Origin: JBBRVW01 sp038246545
Lineage (GTDB): Bacteria > Actinomycetota > Actinomycetes > JACCUZ01
Length of the DNA stretch: 64,000 nt
NCBI GenBank assembly: GCA_038246545.1
Contig: JBBRVW010000018.1
Span: 1-64,000 of the forward strand
Direction: 5' to 3'
Positions 23,958-34,420 of the stretch are shown here, one piece after another; within the stretch, counting starts at the first letter, position 1, and each line of letters begins with the position of its first letter. A model generated the notes under the pieces. The model saw nothing but the letters and a program-made list of their open reading frames with translations. It was not told where the DNA came from and searched no databases. Made by a program: the position numbers and the translations under genes.

Positions 23958-25178
23958 TCAGGCCAGCAGGTCGCGCACCACCGCGTCGGCGAGCAGCCGG
24001 CCGCGCAGCGTCAGGGCTGCGCGGCCGTCCTCGTGCGCGGCCGACTCGAGCCGCCCGTCGTCGACCGCGCGCCGGGCGCCGTCACGTCCGGCCGCGCTGA
24101 GCTCCGCCAACGGCAGGCCCTCGCGCAGCCGGACGGCCAGCAGCGCCCGCTCGTCCCGGCGCTGCTCGGGGGTGAGCACCTCGCGGGCCTGCGCGGGGCT
24201 GGCGCCTGCCGCGAGCCGACCGGCGTACGCCGTGGGGTGCCGCACGTTCCACCAGCGCGTGCCGCCCACGTGGCTGTGCGCTCCGGGTCCGACACCCCAC
24301 CAGTCGTGGCCCTGCCAGTAGCCCACGTTGTGCCGGGCGCGCTGGTGGTCGCCGCGTGACCAGTTGCTCACCTCGTACCAGTCGTAGCCGGCCGCGGCGA
24401 GCACCTCGTCGGCGAGCAGGTAACGGTCGGCGAGCTCGTCGTCGTCCGGTGCGGGGATCTCGCACCGACGGACCTGCCCGGCCATCCGGGTCCCGTCCTC
24501 GACCACCAGCGCGTAGGCGCTGACGTGGTCGGGCGACATGGCCAGCACCGCATCGAGGCTGCGCCGCCAGTCGTCCTGCGACTCTCCGGGAGTGCCGTAG
24601 ATGAGGTCGAGGCTCACCCCCTCGAAGCCTGCGGTCCGCGCCCAGGCCACAGCCTGCGGCACCCGCTCGGGGTCGTGGGTGCGGTTCAGGGTCGCGAGGA
24701 CGTGCGGCACTGCCGACTGCATGCCGAAGGAGATGCGGGTGAACCCCGCGGCGCGCAGCGCCGCGAGCGACGCCTCGTCGACGCTGTCCGGGTTCGCCTC
24801 CGTGGTGACCTCCGCATCGGCACACAGCCCCAGCTCGTCCCGCACCACTCCGAGCAGCCGCCCGAGGTCGCGGGGGTCGAGCACCGTCGGGGTGCCGCCG
24901 CCGAAGAAGACGGTCGCGGCCGACACGTCGGCGTCGCCGAGCACGCGCCGGGCGAGCCGCACCTCGGCCGCCGCCGTCGACGCGTAGGACGACTGCGACG
25001 CGCCGCCGCCGAGCTCGACTGCGGTGTAGGTGTTGAAGTCGCAGTACCCGCAGCGGGTCGCGCAGAACGGGACGTGCAGGTAGACCCCGAACGGCCGGAC
25101 GCCGAGTCCGGCCAGCGCGGCAGGCGGCAGTGCCCCGTCCGTCGGCACCGGCTCGCCGTCCGGCAGCGCGGAGGGCAT
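23958..25178 (-). CDS. hemW: heme chaperone HemW (radical SAM)
   Basis: A 406-residue radical SAM protein. CATRCGYC at residues 39-46 is the cluster-binding CxxxCxxC, GGGTPTVL the GGE-like SAM motif, and HVPFC precedes it. The HemN C-terminal domain is present. Unlike HemN it lacks the extra N-terminal cysteine and is expected to insert heme into respiratory enzymes rather than oxidise coproporphyrinogen. ATG at 25178 follows GAGGG. It sits in the conserved stretch between lepA and hrcA. Confidence 0.94.
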   Translation of the reverse strand: MPSALPDGEPVPTDGALPPAALAGLGVRPFGVYLHVPFCATRCGYCDFNTYTAVELGGGASQSSYASTAAAEVRLARRVLGDADVSAATVFFGGGTPTVLDPRDLGRLLGVVRDELGLCADAEVTTEANPDSVDEASLAALRAAGFTRISFGMQSAVPHVLATLNRTHDPERVPQAVAWARTAGFEGVSLDLIYGTPGESQDDWRRSLDAVLAMSPDHVSAYALVVEDGTRMAGQVRRCEIPAPDDDELADRYLLADEVLAAAGYDWYEVSNWSRGDHQRARHNVGYWQGHDWWGVGPGAHSHVGGTRWWNVRHPTAYAGRLAAGASPAQAREVLTPEQRRDERALLAVRLREGLPLAELSAAGRDGARRAVDDGRLESAAHEDGRAALTLRGRLLADAVVRDLLA

Positions 25179-25199
25179 CAGCGCACCCTCAGGTCGACG

Positions 25200-27026
25200 T
25201 CACGACGACGGGTACATCTCGGTGATGAGCACCGCGTGCCGCTCGGCGACCGCCTTGCGCCGCACCTTGAGGCTCGGCGTCAGCTCGCCGTCCTCGATGG
25301 TGAGGTCGTGGTCGAGGATCCGGAAGGCCTTCACGGTCTCCCAGCGGTTGAGCCGCGTGTTCATGGCGTCGACGGCGGCCGACACCTCGGCGCGCACGTC
25401 GTCACGCTGGCTGAGCTCGCCATAGCTGCCCCTGGCACCGTGGTGCTGCGCCCACTGGGTGAGCGCGTCCTCGTCGAGGGTGATGAGCGCCGCGCAGTAG
25501 CTGTGCCCGTCGCCGAGCACGACGATCTGGCTGGCCAAGGCGCACGAGCCCTTGAAGAGGATCTCGACGGCCTGCGGCGCGACGTACTTGCCGTTGGAGG
25601 TCTTGATGAGGTCCTTCTTGCGGTCGGTGATCCGCAGGAAGCCGTCGGCGTCGAGCTCTCCGATGTCGCCGGTGCGGAACCAGCCCTCGCTGTCGAGCGC
25701 CTCGGCCGACTGCTCGGGCAGGCCGTGGTAGCCGGACATGACACCGGGGCCGCGGAGCAGCACCTCGCCGTCGTCGGCGATGCGCACGTCGGTGCCCGGG
25801 AAAGGCAGCCCGACGGTGCCGAACTTGAAGCGCTCGGGCCGGTTGACGAAGGTCCCGGCGCTGGTCTCGGTGAGGCCGTAGCCCTCGAGGACCACGATGC
25901 CGGCCGCGTGGAAGAACTCCGCGACGTCCTGGGACAGGGCTGCGCTGCCCGAGACGAGGAACCGCAGCCTGCCGCCGAAGCGCTGGCGCAGCTTGCTGAA
26001 GACCAACTTGTCGGCGACCGCGTGCTGCGCCGCGAGCAGCGGGCCCGGTGTCCGGCCGTCGCGCTGCAGCCGGCCGACCTGCCGTCCGACCCCCATCGCC
26101 CAGGTGAAGATCCGCAGCCGCAGGCCGCCTTCCTCCTGGGCCATCGTGACGACCCGGCCGCGTACCTTCTCGAAGATGCGCGGCGCGGCGGCCATGAACG
26201 TCGGCGAGACCACGGCGAGGTTGTCGATGATCCGGTCCACCCGTCCGTCGACGGCAGCCGAGGACCCGGTGGCGACCTGCGCCGCGAGCAGCACCTTGCC
26301 GAAGGCGTGCGACAGGGGCAGCCAGAGGTACTGCACGTCCTCGGAGCTGAGCAGCCCCTCGCTGTCGACCGCGACGCCCACGTAGACCCAGCAGTCGTTG
26401 CTCAGCCGGACGCCCTTCGGGCGTCCCGTGGTCCCGCTGGTGTAGATGAGCGTCGCCAGGTGCTCCGGCCTGATGGCGTCGACCGTGCGGTCCACGAGGT
26501 CCGGCTCGCTGGCCAGCCGCGCTGCTCCGCGTCGGGCGAGCTCGTCCAGGTCGATCACCCAGTCGCCGTCGGGGGTTCCGTCGAAGGTGACCACGGTGCG
26601 CAGGGCCGGCAGCTCGTGCCGGTGCTCGCGCAGCTTGGCGAGCTGGGCGTCGTCCTCGGCGAACGCGAGCACAGCGCCGGAGTCCGCGACGATGTACGCC
26701 ACGTCGTCGGGGTTGCTGGTCGGGTAGACGGTCGTGGTGGCCGCCCCGGAGCACATGATCGCGAAGTCGGCGAGCACCCAGTCGACCCGGGTAGTGGCGA
26801 TGAGGGCGACCCGCTCCTCCGGTTGCACCCCGAGGTCGAGCAGCCCCGCCGCGAGCGCCGCGACCCGGTCCCCTGCCTCCCGCCAGGACATCGACGCCCA
26901 GCCGTCCCCCACCGGGCTGCGGTAGGCCTCCCGCTCCGGGGTGGTGGCCACCCGGTCGAGGAACATCCGCCCTACCGACGGCGGTCGTGGCTGGGTCGTC
27001 GGCCGGTCGTCGACTGCGGAGCTCAT
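25200..27026 (-). CDS. long-chain fatty acid-CoA ligase
   Basis: A 608-residue adenylate-forming enzyme. YTSGTTGRPKGVRLSN around residue 187 is the P-loop-like A3 motif, GYGLTETSAGTF the A5 motif, and FRTGDIGELDADGFLRITDRKKDLIKTSNGKYV spans A7-A10 with the catalytic Lys in the KDLIKTSNGK region. It activates fatty acids as acyl-AMP and passes them to CoA. Its length matches the FadD15/ACSL type. It is 21 bases from the hemW start on the same strand. Chain-length preference cannot be told. Confidence 0.9.
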   Translation of the reverse strand: MSSAVDDRPTTQPRPPSVGRMFLDRVATTPEREAYRSPVGDGWASMSWREAGDRVAALAAGLLDLGVQPEERVALIATTRVDWVLADFAIMCSGAATTTVYPTSNPDDVAYIVADSGAVLAFAEDDAQLAKLREHRHELPALRTVVTFDGTPDGDWVIDLDELARRGAARLASEPDLVDRTVDAIRPEHLATLIYTSGTTGRPKGVRLSNDCWVYVGVAVDSEGLLSSEDVQYLWLPLSHAFGKVLLAAQVATGSSAAVDGRVDRIIDNLAVVSPTFMAAAPRIFEKVRGRVVTMAQEEGGLRLRIFTWAMGVGRQVGRLQRDGRTPGPLLAAQHAVADKLVFSKLRQRFGGRLRFLVSGSAALSQDVAEFFHAAGIVVLEGYGLTETSAGTFVNRPERFKFGTVGLPFPGTDVRIADDGEVLLRGPGVMSGYHGLPEQSAEALDSEGWFRTGDIGELDADGFLRITDRKKDLIKTSNGKYVAPQAVEILFKGSCALASQIVVLGDGHSYCAALITLDEDALTQWAQHHGARGSYGELSQRDDVRAEVSAAVDAMNTRLNRWETVKAFRILDHDLTIEDGELTPSLKVRRKAVAERHAVLITEMYPSS

Positions 27027-27081
27027 GCCCCGAAACTAACGCGTCGCCAGACGGTCGGCGCAAAGCTCGGCGGGCGGCACG

Positions 27082-27747
27082 TCACCGGTCCCGGGCGGCC
27101 AGGTCGCGGCGGACGGCGTGCTCGAGGTCGGCGGCGAGGCCGGCCTGCTCGGCGAGCAGCCGTCGCAGCCGGCCCGCGTCGGTGTGCCGCAGGTGGAAGA
27201 CGTCGCCGACCGTCACGCCGTGTGCCGGCAGGTCGACGACGCTGACGGCGTCGCGGGCACCGACGGTGCCCGGGGCGACGACACGGAGGTAGGCGCCGCT
27301 GGCGCCGTGCTCGGTGAACCGCTTGACCCAGTGCGGCTCGTCCATGAAGCCCTGGAAGGTGGCGCACGGGATCCGCGGTGAGGTGACCTCCAGGACGAGC
27401 CCGTCGTCGCCGACCTGCCAGCGTTCGCCGATGACGGCACCGGTGACCGCCAGGCCGGCCGTGTCGAGGTTCTGGCCGAAGGAGCCGGGCGCCAGCTCGC
27501 GGCCGAGCTCGGCCGCCCACCAGGCACGGTCGTCGTCGGCGTAGGCGTAGACCGCCTGGTCGGGGCCGCCGTGGTGCCGGCTGTCGAAGATCTGGTCGCC
27601 GGCGAGCCCGACGCCCCCGTCGGCCGGTGCGGTCACCGGCACGCGTACCTCGACGGGCCGCTTGTCGATGGCGGTCTGGTCGAGGTCGCCGCGACGGTCC
27701 GGCACCAGTGCGTGGACGACGTTGACGGACGTGATGCGGGCGGGCAC
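27082..27747 (-). CDS. MOSC-domain protein
   Basis: A 221-residue MOSC protein. RHHGGPDQAVYAYADDD early in the domain and PRIPCATFQGFMDEPHW carry the conserved HGG and the catalytic-type Cys (IPC). Members ligate a molybdenum cofactor sulfur or act on pyridoxal-sulfur chemistry. GTG at 27747 is used because MPARITSVNVV is the conserved beginning; a GTG at 27789 overlaps the lepA stop (GTGA) and would add 14 residues, giving coupled translation. Confidence 0.87.
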   Translation of the reverse strand: MPARITSVNVVHALVPDRRGDLDQTAIDKRPVEVRVPVTAPADGGVGLAGDQIFDSRHHGGPDQAVYAYADDDRAWWAAELGRELAPGSFGQNLDTAGLAVTGAVIGERWQVGDDGLVLEVTSPRIPCATFQGFMDEPHWVKRFTEHGASGAYLRVVAPGTVGARDAVSVVDLPAHGVTVGDVFHLRHTDAGRLRRLLAEQAGLAADLEHAVRRDLAARDR

Positions 27748-27785
27748 GAGCCCCGACGCTAGCGGCAGCTCCGACGGGCCGCGCG

Positions 27786-29651
<1,866 letters not shown>

Positions 29652-29756
29652 GCAGGATCCAATGCTTCTCGAACGACGGGGGGGCCACCCCATCCTCCCA
29701 CGCGGCCAGCCGTTACTGGCGCGCGCCGATGGCGGCCCGGCGGCGATGATGGCGCG

Positions 29757-30692
29757 ATGCAGCAGAAGCGGCCCGCGGCCGCCGGCACGCGCATCGCGTG
29801 GGCCGACGTCCCCGACCACGTGCGGGGCGACGTCGAGGCGGGCCTGGGCTCGCCGGTCGTGTCCGCCCGCACCCAGCACGGCGGGTTCTCCCCCGGAGCG
29901 GCGGTGCGCCTCGTGTGCGCCGACGGCACGCGGGCGTTCGTCAAGGCCTGCGGGTCCGGGCTGAACCCGGACACCCCGGACCTGCTCCGCGCCGAGATCG
30001 ACGCGCTGGCACTCCTGCCGTCGTCGGTCCCGCATGCCCGGCTGCTCGCGTCGTACGACGACGGCGCCTGGGTGGCACTGACCCTCGAGGACGTCGAGGG
30101 CCGGCACCCCGCGATCCCGTGGACCGGGCGCGACCTGGCGCCGACGCTCGCCGCGCTCGAGCGCACCGGGCGGACCCGAGCACCGAAGCGGCTGCCGGCC
30201 TTCGCCGACGTGGCTCAGCTGCTCACTGCCTGGGACGAGGTGGCGGCCGACCCCGTGGCCGTGCCCGACGAGCTGGTCGACCGGCTGCCGCAGCTGCTCG
30301 ACCTGCAGAGGACTGCCCTGCAGGTCACCGCCGGTGACCGGCTGGTGCACTGGGACGCCCGCGCCGACAACATCCTGCTGCGCGACGGCAAGGCGGTGCT
30401 GCTCGACTGGGCCTGGGCCTGCAGGGGCGCCGGCTGGCTGGACACCCTGCTGCTCGCCATGGACCTCCGGGTCCAGGGCGGCCCGGACCCCGACGAGGTG
30501 CTCGGATCCTCGCCGGTGACCCGCGACGTGCCGCCGGGGCACCTGGCCGCGGTGGTCGCGTGCATGGTCGGATTCTGGTTCGAGCGGGCCCGCCACCCCG
30601 CGCCGCCGGGGCTGCCGACGATCCGCGCCTGGCAGCAGCACTGCGCCGCTGCCGCCCACGACTGGCTGGACCGGGGTGCGCTGTGGTCGTGA
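29757..30692 (+). CDS. APH-family phosphotransferase A
   Basis: A 311-residue phosphotransferase of the APH superfamily. HWDARADNILL near residue 195 is the catalytic loop (HxD...N) and AVLLDWAWAC the second metal site. The next gene is a paralogue and overlaps by four bases (GTGA), so both are made together. Family members phosphorylate small molecules; no drug can be inferred. The pair is divergent from lepA. Confidence 0.83.
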   Translation: MQQKRPAAAGTRIAWADVPDHVRGDVEAGLGSPVVSARTQHGGFSPGAAVRLVCADGTRAFVKACGSGLNPDTPDLLRAEIDALALLPSSVPHARLLASYDDGAWVALTLEDVEGRHPAIPWTGRDLAPTLAALERTGRTRAPKRLPAFADVAQLLTAWDEVAADPVAVPDELVDRLPQLLDLQRTALQVTAGDRLVHWDARADNILLRDGKAVLLDWAWACRGAGWLDTLLLAMDLRVQGGPDPDEVLGSSPVTRDVPPGHLAAVVACMVGFWFERARHPAPPGLPTIRAWQQHCAAAAHDWLDRGALWS

Positions 30693-31660
30693 CCGCGCGG
30701 CCGCCGTACGACCGGACGGCAGTCCGACCGGCGTGGGCCGAGCTGCCCGCGGAGGTGCGCGACCTGGTCGCGGACCAGGCCGGGTCGGCCGTGGTGCGCG
30801 CCGACGTCGCCGGCGGTGGGTTCACCCGGGGGTTCGCCGGCCTGCTCGGGCTGGCCGACGGTACCGAGCTGTTCGTCAAGGCTGCTTCGGAGGAGGAGCG
30901 GCCGGTCGCGCACCGGTCGTACCGGACCGAGGCCGACGTGCTGCGGGTGCTGCCGGGTGCCGTGCCGGCGCCGAGGCTCCGGTGGACCGACGAGGTCGGT
31001 CCTTGGGTGGTGCTGGGTATCGAGCCGGTGCGCGGCCGCATGCCGGGGCTGCCCTGGACCGACGTGGACGTCGACCGCGCCGTCGCGACCTGCGAGCAGC
31101 TGGCCGACGCGCTGCACCCGGCCCCGCCGGGCCTGGCGCTGGACCGGCTCGCCGACGAGAGCGAGGGAGACGGCGCGTGGCTGCGCTGGTACGCCAGCGT
31201 CGCAAGCGGCGAGCTGGTCAGCGACCTGCTGTCTCCGTGGGCACAGCGTTCCCTGCCCGAGCTGCATCGGCTGCTGTCGGTGTCAGGAGCAGCGGTCGAC
31301 GGCGACACCGCCTGCCACGGCGACCTGCGGGCCGACAACATGCTGCTCGGTCCGGCCGGCCAGGTCTGGGTCTGCGACTGGAACTGGCTGCTGCTCGCCG
31401 CCCCGTGGACCGACGCCGTGGGGCTGCTGGTGACTGCCCACGCCGACGGCGTCGACGTCGACGCCGCGCTGGCCCGGTCGATGCTGCTCGACGGCGTCGA
31501 CCCGGAGGCAGTCGACGCGTGGCTGGCGCTGCTGGCGGCGTTCATGTGCGGTCAGGCGGCTGCTCCGCCACCCGACTTCGCCTCGTCCTGGCTGGCGGCG
31601 CACCGGGCCTATTACGGCACCGCCGCCCTCTCCTGGCTGGAGCACCGCCGCACCCGCTGA
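30689..31660 (+). CDS. APH-family phosphotransferase B
   Basis: A 323-residue paralogue of the preceding protein. CHGDLRADNMLL is the catalytic loop (canonical HGD), QVWVCDWNWLL the second metal site; the shared DLRADN/DARADN wording marks the duplication. GTG at 30689 overlaps the upstream stop as GTGA and is preferred over a GTG two codons earlier. A strong inverted repeat follows the stop and terminates both this unit and the convergent protease gene. Confidence 0.83.
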   Translation: MTARPPYDRTAVRPAWAELPAEVRDLVADQAGSAVVRADVAGGGFTRGFAGLLGLADGTELFVKAASEEERPVAHRSYRTEADVLRVLPGAVPAPRLRWTDEVGPWVVLGIEPVRGRMPGLPWTDVDVDRAVATCEQLADALHPAPPGLALDRLADESEGDGAWLRWYASVASGELVSDLLSPWAQRSLPELHRLLSVSGAAVDGDTACHGDLRADNMLLGPAGQVWVCDWNWLLLAAPWTDAVGLLVTAHADGVDVDAALARSMLLDGVDPEAVDAWLALLAAFMCGQAAAPPPDFASSWLAAHRAYYGTAALSWLEHRRTR

Positions 31661-31679
31661 GCGGCCCGGACGCGGGGAA

Positions 31680-31706
31680 GCCCCGCCGGACGGTGTCCGG
31701 CGGGGC
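31680..31706. terminator. bidirectional hairpin terminator
   Basis: Perfect 12-bp arms GCCCCGCCGGAC (31680-31691) and GTCCGGCGGGGC (31695-31706) with a three-base loop between the convergent phosphotransferase and protease genes. A CCTCCT tract rather than a U run follows, as is usual in high-GC actinobacteria. Confidence 0.8.
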
Positions 31707-31729
31707 CTCCTCGGTATTGCGTCAGGCAC

Positions 31730-34168
31730 CTACTTGCTCGGACCGACCGAGATCGTCATGTACTTGCCACCGGACGCCTGGCCGAGGACCTTGATCGCCG
31801 TCCCGGTCTTCGGGACGTCGACGCTGGTCCAGCCGACCTGGTACCGGCCCTCGTGCGCCGCCGTGTGCCCGTCGGTCGCGTACCACCAGGTCTTGGTGTC
31901 GTCGAAGGTCGGGACTGCCGGCTTGGATGCGATCGTCGTGGCGACGCTGTCCTTGTGCACAGTGATCGCATCGGTGCGCTCGAGACCGAAGGTCGAGTCG
32001 TACGACTGGATCCGCTGCCGCATGTACTGACCGTCCGAGGCCCAGTGCTCGAACGACGGGTGGGCGTCGACCGGCAGTGCGAGGCCGCCGCCCGGGTGCT
32101 CGCCCACGTTGTTGTTCGAGAAGGACTCGTCCCAGTAGGTCACGAGCATGCCGTTCTGGTACGGGTAGTTCTCGACCCAGTCGGGCTTGGTGTTGAGGAA
32201 CCCGAAGTTGTACGCAGTCCTCAGCGACGCGTCGTAGCCGTCGTACTGACGGTTCTCCGCGAGGTAGGCGTTGAAGTGCTGCGTGGTCGCGTTTCCGGCG
32301 TCGAGCGTCGTGAACCCGTTGTAGGTCCACGCTGCCCGGTCGGCGTCGCTCTCGGCGCCGTCCACCGGGTTGCCGGTGATCGCCATGTTGTCGACGACAG
32401 CCCCCTTGCCACCGGTGTTCGCGTCGGTCTCGTAGCGCCACCGCACCAGGGCCGGACCGGAGCCGGGCAGGCTGGCGGTGAGTGTCTCGTAGACCCCGCC
32501 GCTGGAGCCGGCGATGCCGGTGCCGCTGCCGTTGAACGAGCCCTCGTCCGCTGTCGCCGGCTCGGACAGGTTGGTGAGGACCGGCTCCCAGGTGGTGCCG
32601 TTGTCGTGCGAGACCTCGAGGAACACGTAGTCGTAGTGCGGTTCCGTGTCGAACCAGAAGTCCGCCGTGAGCGTCGACCCCGCGGCGTAGGTCACCGGCT
32701 TGGTCATGGTGTGGCTGAAGTTGTCACCCATGCCGCTCCAGTACGCGAAGCCGCCGGTCTTCGGCGCGACGACGAAGGTCTTCTTGTTCTTGTCCGGCAG
32801 GACGACGAACAAGGCTTGGGCCTTCTTCGTGGCGGCGTCGTTCGGGCCGAGCTGGACGGTCTTCTTCTTGTCTCCGGAGTGCACCGTCTCGTAGAAGCTG
32901 CCACCGGGGCAGGTCGGGCAGCCGAGCCAGCCGAGCTGGAACTTCTCCCAGGCACCCAGGTCGGTCGGCGCGTCGCCGATGCCGTCGGGGCGGCCGTCAC
33001 CGATGTTGGCGCCGGACGACATCAGCGTCCAGAACGCCGTGCTGTTCTCGGCACCGCCGGTGTTGCCCGAGGTGTCGTAGAGGTCCGGCAGGCCGAGGTC
33101 GTGGCCGAACTCGTGCGCGAAGACACCGAGCCCGCCGTTCTCCGGCTGCATCGTGTAGTCGTAGACCCAGACACCGGTCGGGTTGTTCGGCACCAGCGAG
33201 CTCGACACGAGACCGCCGTTGCTGCCGACGTCGACGCCGACGCCGAACGGGCCACCGGACTGGAGGTTGGCCGCCGAGCGGTGGCTCCAGATCGCGTCGG
33301 TGCCCTGGTTCGGGTCGCCCGCGGCCTCGTCGCCGCCGGCGTGCACGATCTGGAAGTGGTCGATGACCCCGTCGGGCTCGTCAAAGTTTCCGTTGCCGTT
33401 GATGTCGTAGCGGTCCTGCTGGTCGAACGTCTTCAGGTAGGCCGTGATCTGAGGCATGGTCATGCCCGAGTCCAGCTTGCTCTTCACCCACATGGCTAGC
33501 GCGTCTCGCACGAGCGCCTTGGAGGTGTTGCAGACGATGCTGCCGCAGTAGTCACGGCCGTAGAGCGCCTCGTTGAACGGGACCTTGACCCACTCGGTGA
33601 CGGTGCCGTCGACCGAGTAGCGGCCCGACGACTGGGTCTCGTAGTACTTCTTCATTCGGTTGAAGTACATGTCCTGGTAGTGGGCCTGGTTGTAGTCCGG
33701 CTGCCAGAGCGTGCTGTTGTCGACCGACCGGTCCGGCTCGGGGATCTCGTTGTTCTGCGGTCCTGTGACGTCGGTGGCGCTGCCATCCGGCGGCGGGCCC
33801 TGGAAGATCGGGTTCGGGTACTGGTTGTCGCCGAAGTCGACGAGGACCACGAAGATCTTGTCGGTGCCCTCGTTGGCGAGTTTGACGTACTGACCCTTGC
33901 CGACCTTGACGACCTTCTGCTGGGCTGCCTTGTCGCCCTTGAGACGCTTCTCGAGGGCGGCCTGACGCTGCTGGTTCTGCTGCTTGGCGCGCGGGCTCGA
34001 CAGGTTGTCGGAGAACTTGCCCTTCACGTTCTTGGCGATCTTCTCGGCCGTGGGGGTGGCCGGTGGCGCGGCGGTCGCCGGTGTGGCGGCGAGCAAGCCG
34101 GCGGTGATGAGGCTGCCGGCGGCGAGGGCGGCGAACAGGCCGCGCGTCCTCTTCGTGGGCTCGGACAA
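31730..34168 (-). CDS. secreted M6-type metalloprotease, immune-inhibitor-A-like
   Basis: An 812-residue secreted protease. The signal peptide is residues 1-33 (RTRGLFAALAAGSLITAGLL, AxA before APP), followed by a propeptide rich in Lys/Gln. FAHEFGHDLGLPDLYD carries HExxHxxxxxD, the zinc site of M6 immune inhibitor A. C-terminal domains include a carbohydrate-binding-like VVDNMAITGN block. The start is TTG at 34168, preceded by AAGGGGA. A second, related gene lies just upstream on the same strand, separated by a terminator, so each is expressed alone. Substrates are host or environmental proteins, by analogy. Confidence 0.88.
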   Translation of the reverse strand: MSEPTKRTRGLFAALAAGSLITAGLLAATPATAAPPATPTAEKIAKNVKGKFSDNLSSPRAKQQNQQRQAALEKRLKGDKAAQQKVVKVGKGQYVKLANEGTDKIFVVLVDFGDNQYPNPIFQGPPPDGSATDVTGPQNNEIPEPDRSVDNSTLWQPDYNQAHYQDMYFNRMKKYYETQSSGRYSVDGTVTEWVKVPFNEALYGRDYCGSIVCNTSKALVRDALAMWVKSKLDSGMTMPQITAYLKTFDQQDRYDINGNGNFDEPDGVIDHFQIVHAGGDEAAGDPNQGTDAIWSHRSAANLQSGGPFGVGVDVGSNGGLVSSSLVPNNPTGVWVYDYTMQPENGGLGVFAHEFGHDLGLPDLYDTSGNTGGAENSTAFWTLMSSGANIGDGRPDGIGDAPTDLGAWEKFQLGWLGCPTCPGGSFYETVHSGDKKKTVQLGPNDAATKKAQALFVVLPDKNKKTFVVAPKTGGFAYWSGMGDNFSHTMTKPVTYAAGSTLTADFWFDTEPHYDYVFLEVSHDNGTTWEPVLTNLSEPATADEGSFNGSGTGIAGSSGGVYETLTASLPGSGPALVRWRYETDANTGGKGAVVDNMAITGNPVDGAESDADRAAWTYNGFTTLDAGNATTQHFNAYLAENRQYDGYDASLRTAYNFGFLNTKPDWVENYPYQNGMLVTYWDESFSNNNVGEHPGGGLALPVDAHPSFEHWASDGQYMRQRIQSYDSTFGLERTDAITVHKDSVATTIASKPAVPTFDDTKTWWYATDGHTAAHEGRYQVGWTSVDVPKTGTAIKVLGQASGGKYMTISVGPSK

Positions 34169-34365
34169 GGGGTCCCCTTCGTCTGTGGGCTACGGCACGC
34201 CCGACCGGCATGTGACGGTTGTCATCCGGTCGGGCGCTGCACCGTAACCCCCTCCTGGTGGGTCACGGAAGGTGTGGCTACCCCCTTCTTGCCAGCCCGT
34301 TGCTCCGAACGGGTGATCGGCTCACGCTGCGTGACGTCGCGTTGCGGCGTCACGCACCACGCTGG

Positions 34366-34401
34366 CGGAGGGCCCGGCACCTCGCGGGTCCGGGCCCTCC
34401 G
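34366..34401 (-). terminator. hairpin terminator of the upstream protease
   Basis: Perfect 12-bp arms CGGAGGGCCCGG (34366-34377) and CCGGGCCCTCCG (34390-34401), 20 bases after the stop of the minus-strand protease at 34421. A weaker hairpin GCGTGACG/CGTCACGC at 34329-34355 lies between it and the next gene's promoter. The remaining bases of this 250-base gap hold the promoter of the TTG-started protease. Confidence 0.75.
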
Positions 34402-34420
34402 TCGTCGTCCTGCGGGCGGC

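Noticed and set aside
29757..31660. aminoglycoside resistance genes
   Set aside because: Family membership alone does not define the substrate; location beside lepA suggests a housekeeping role.
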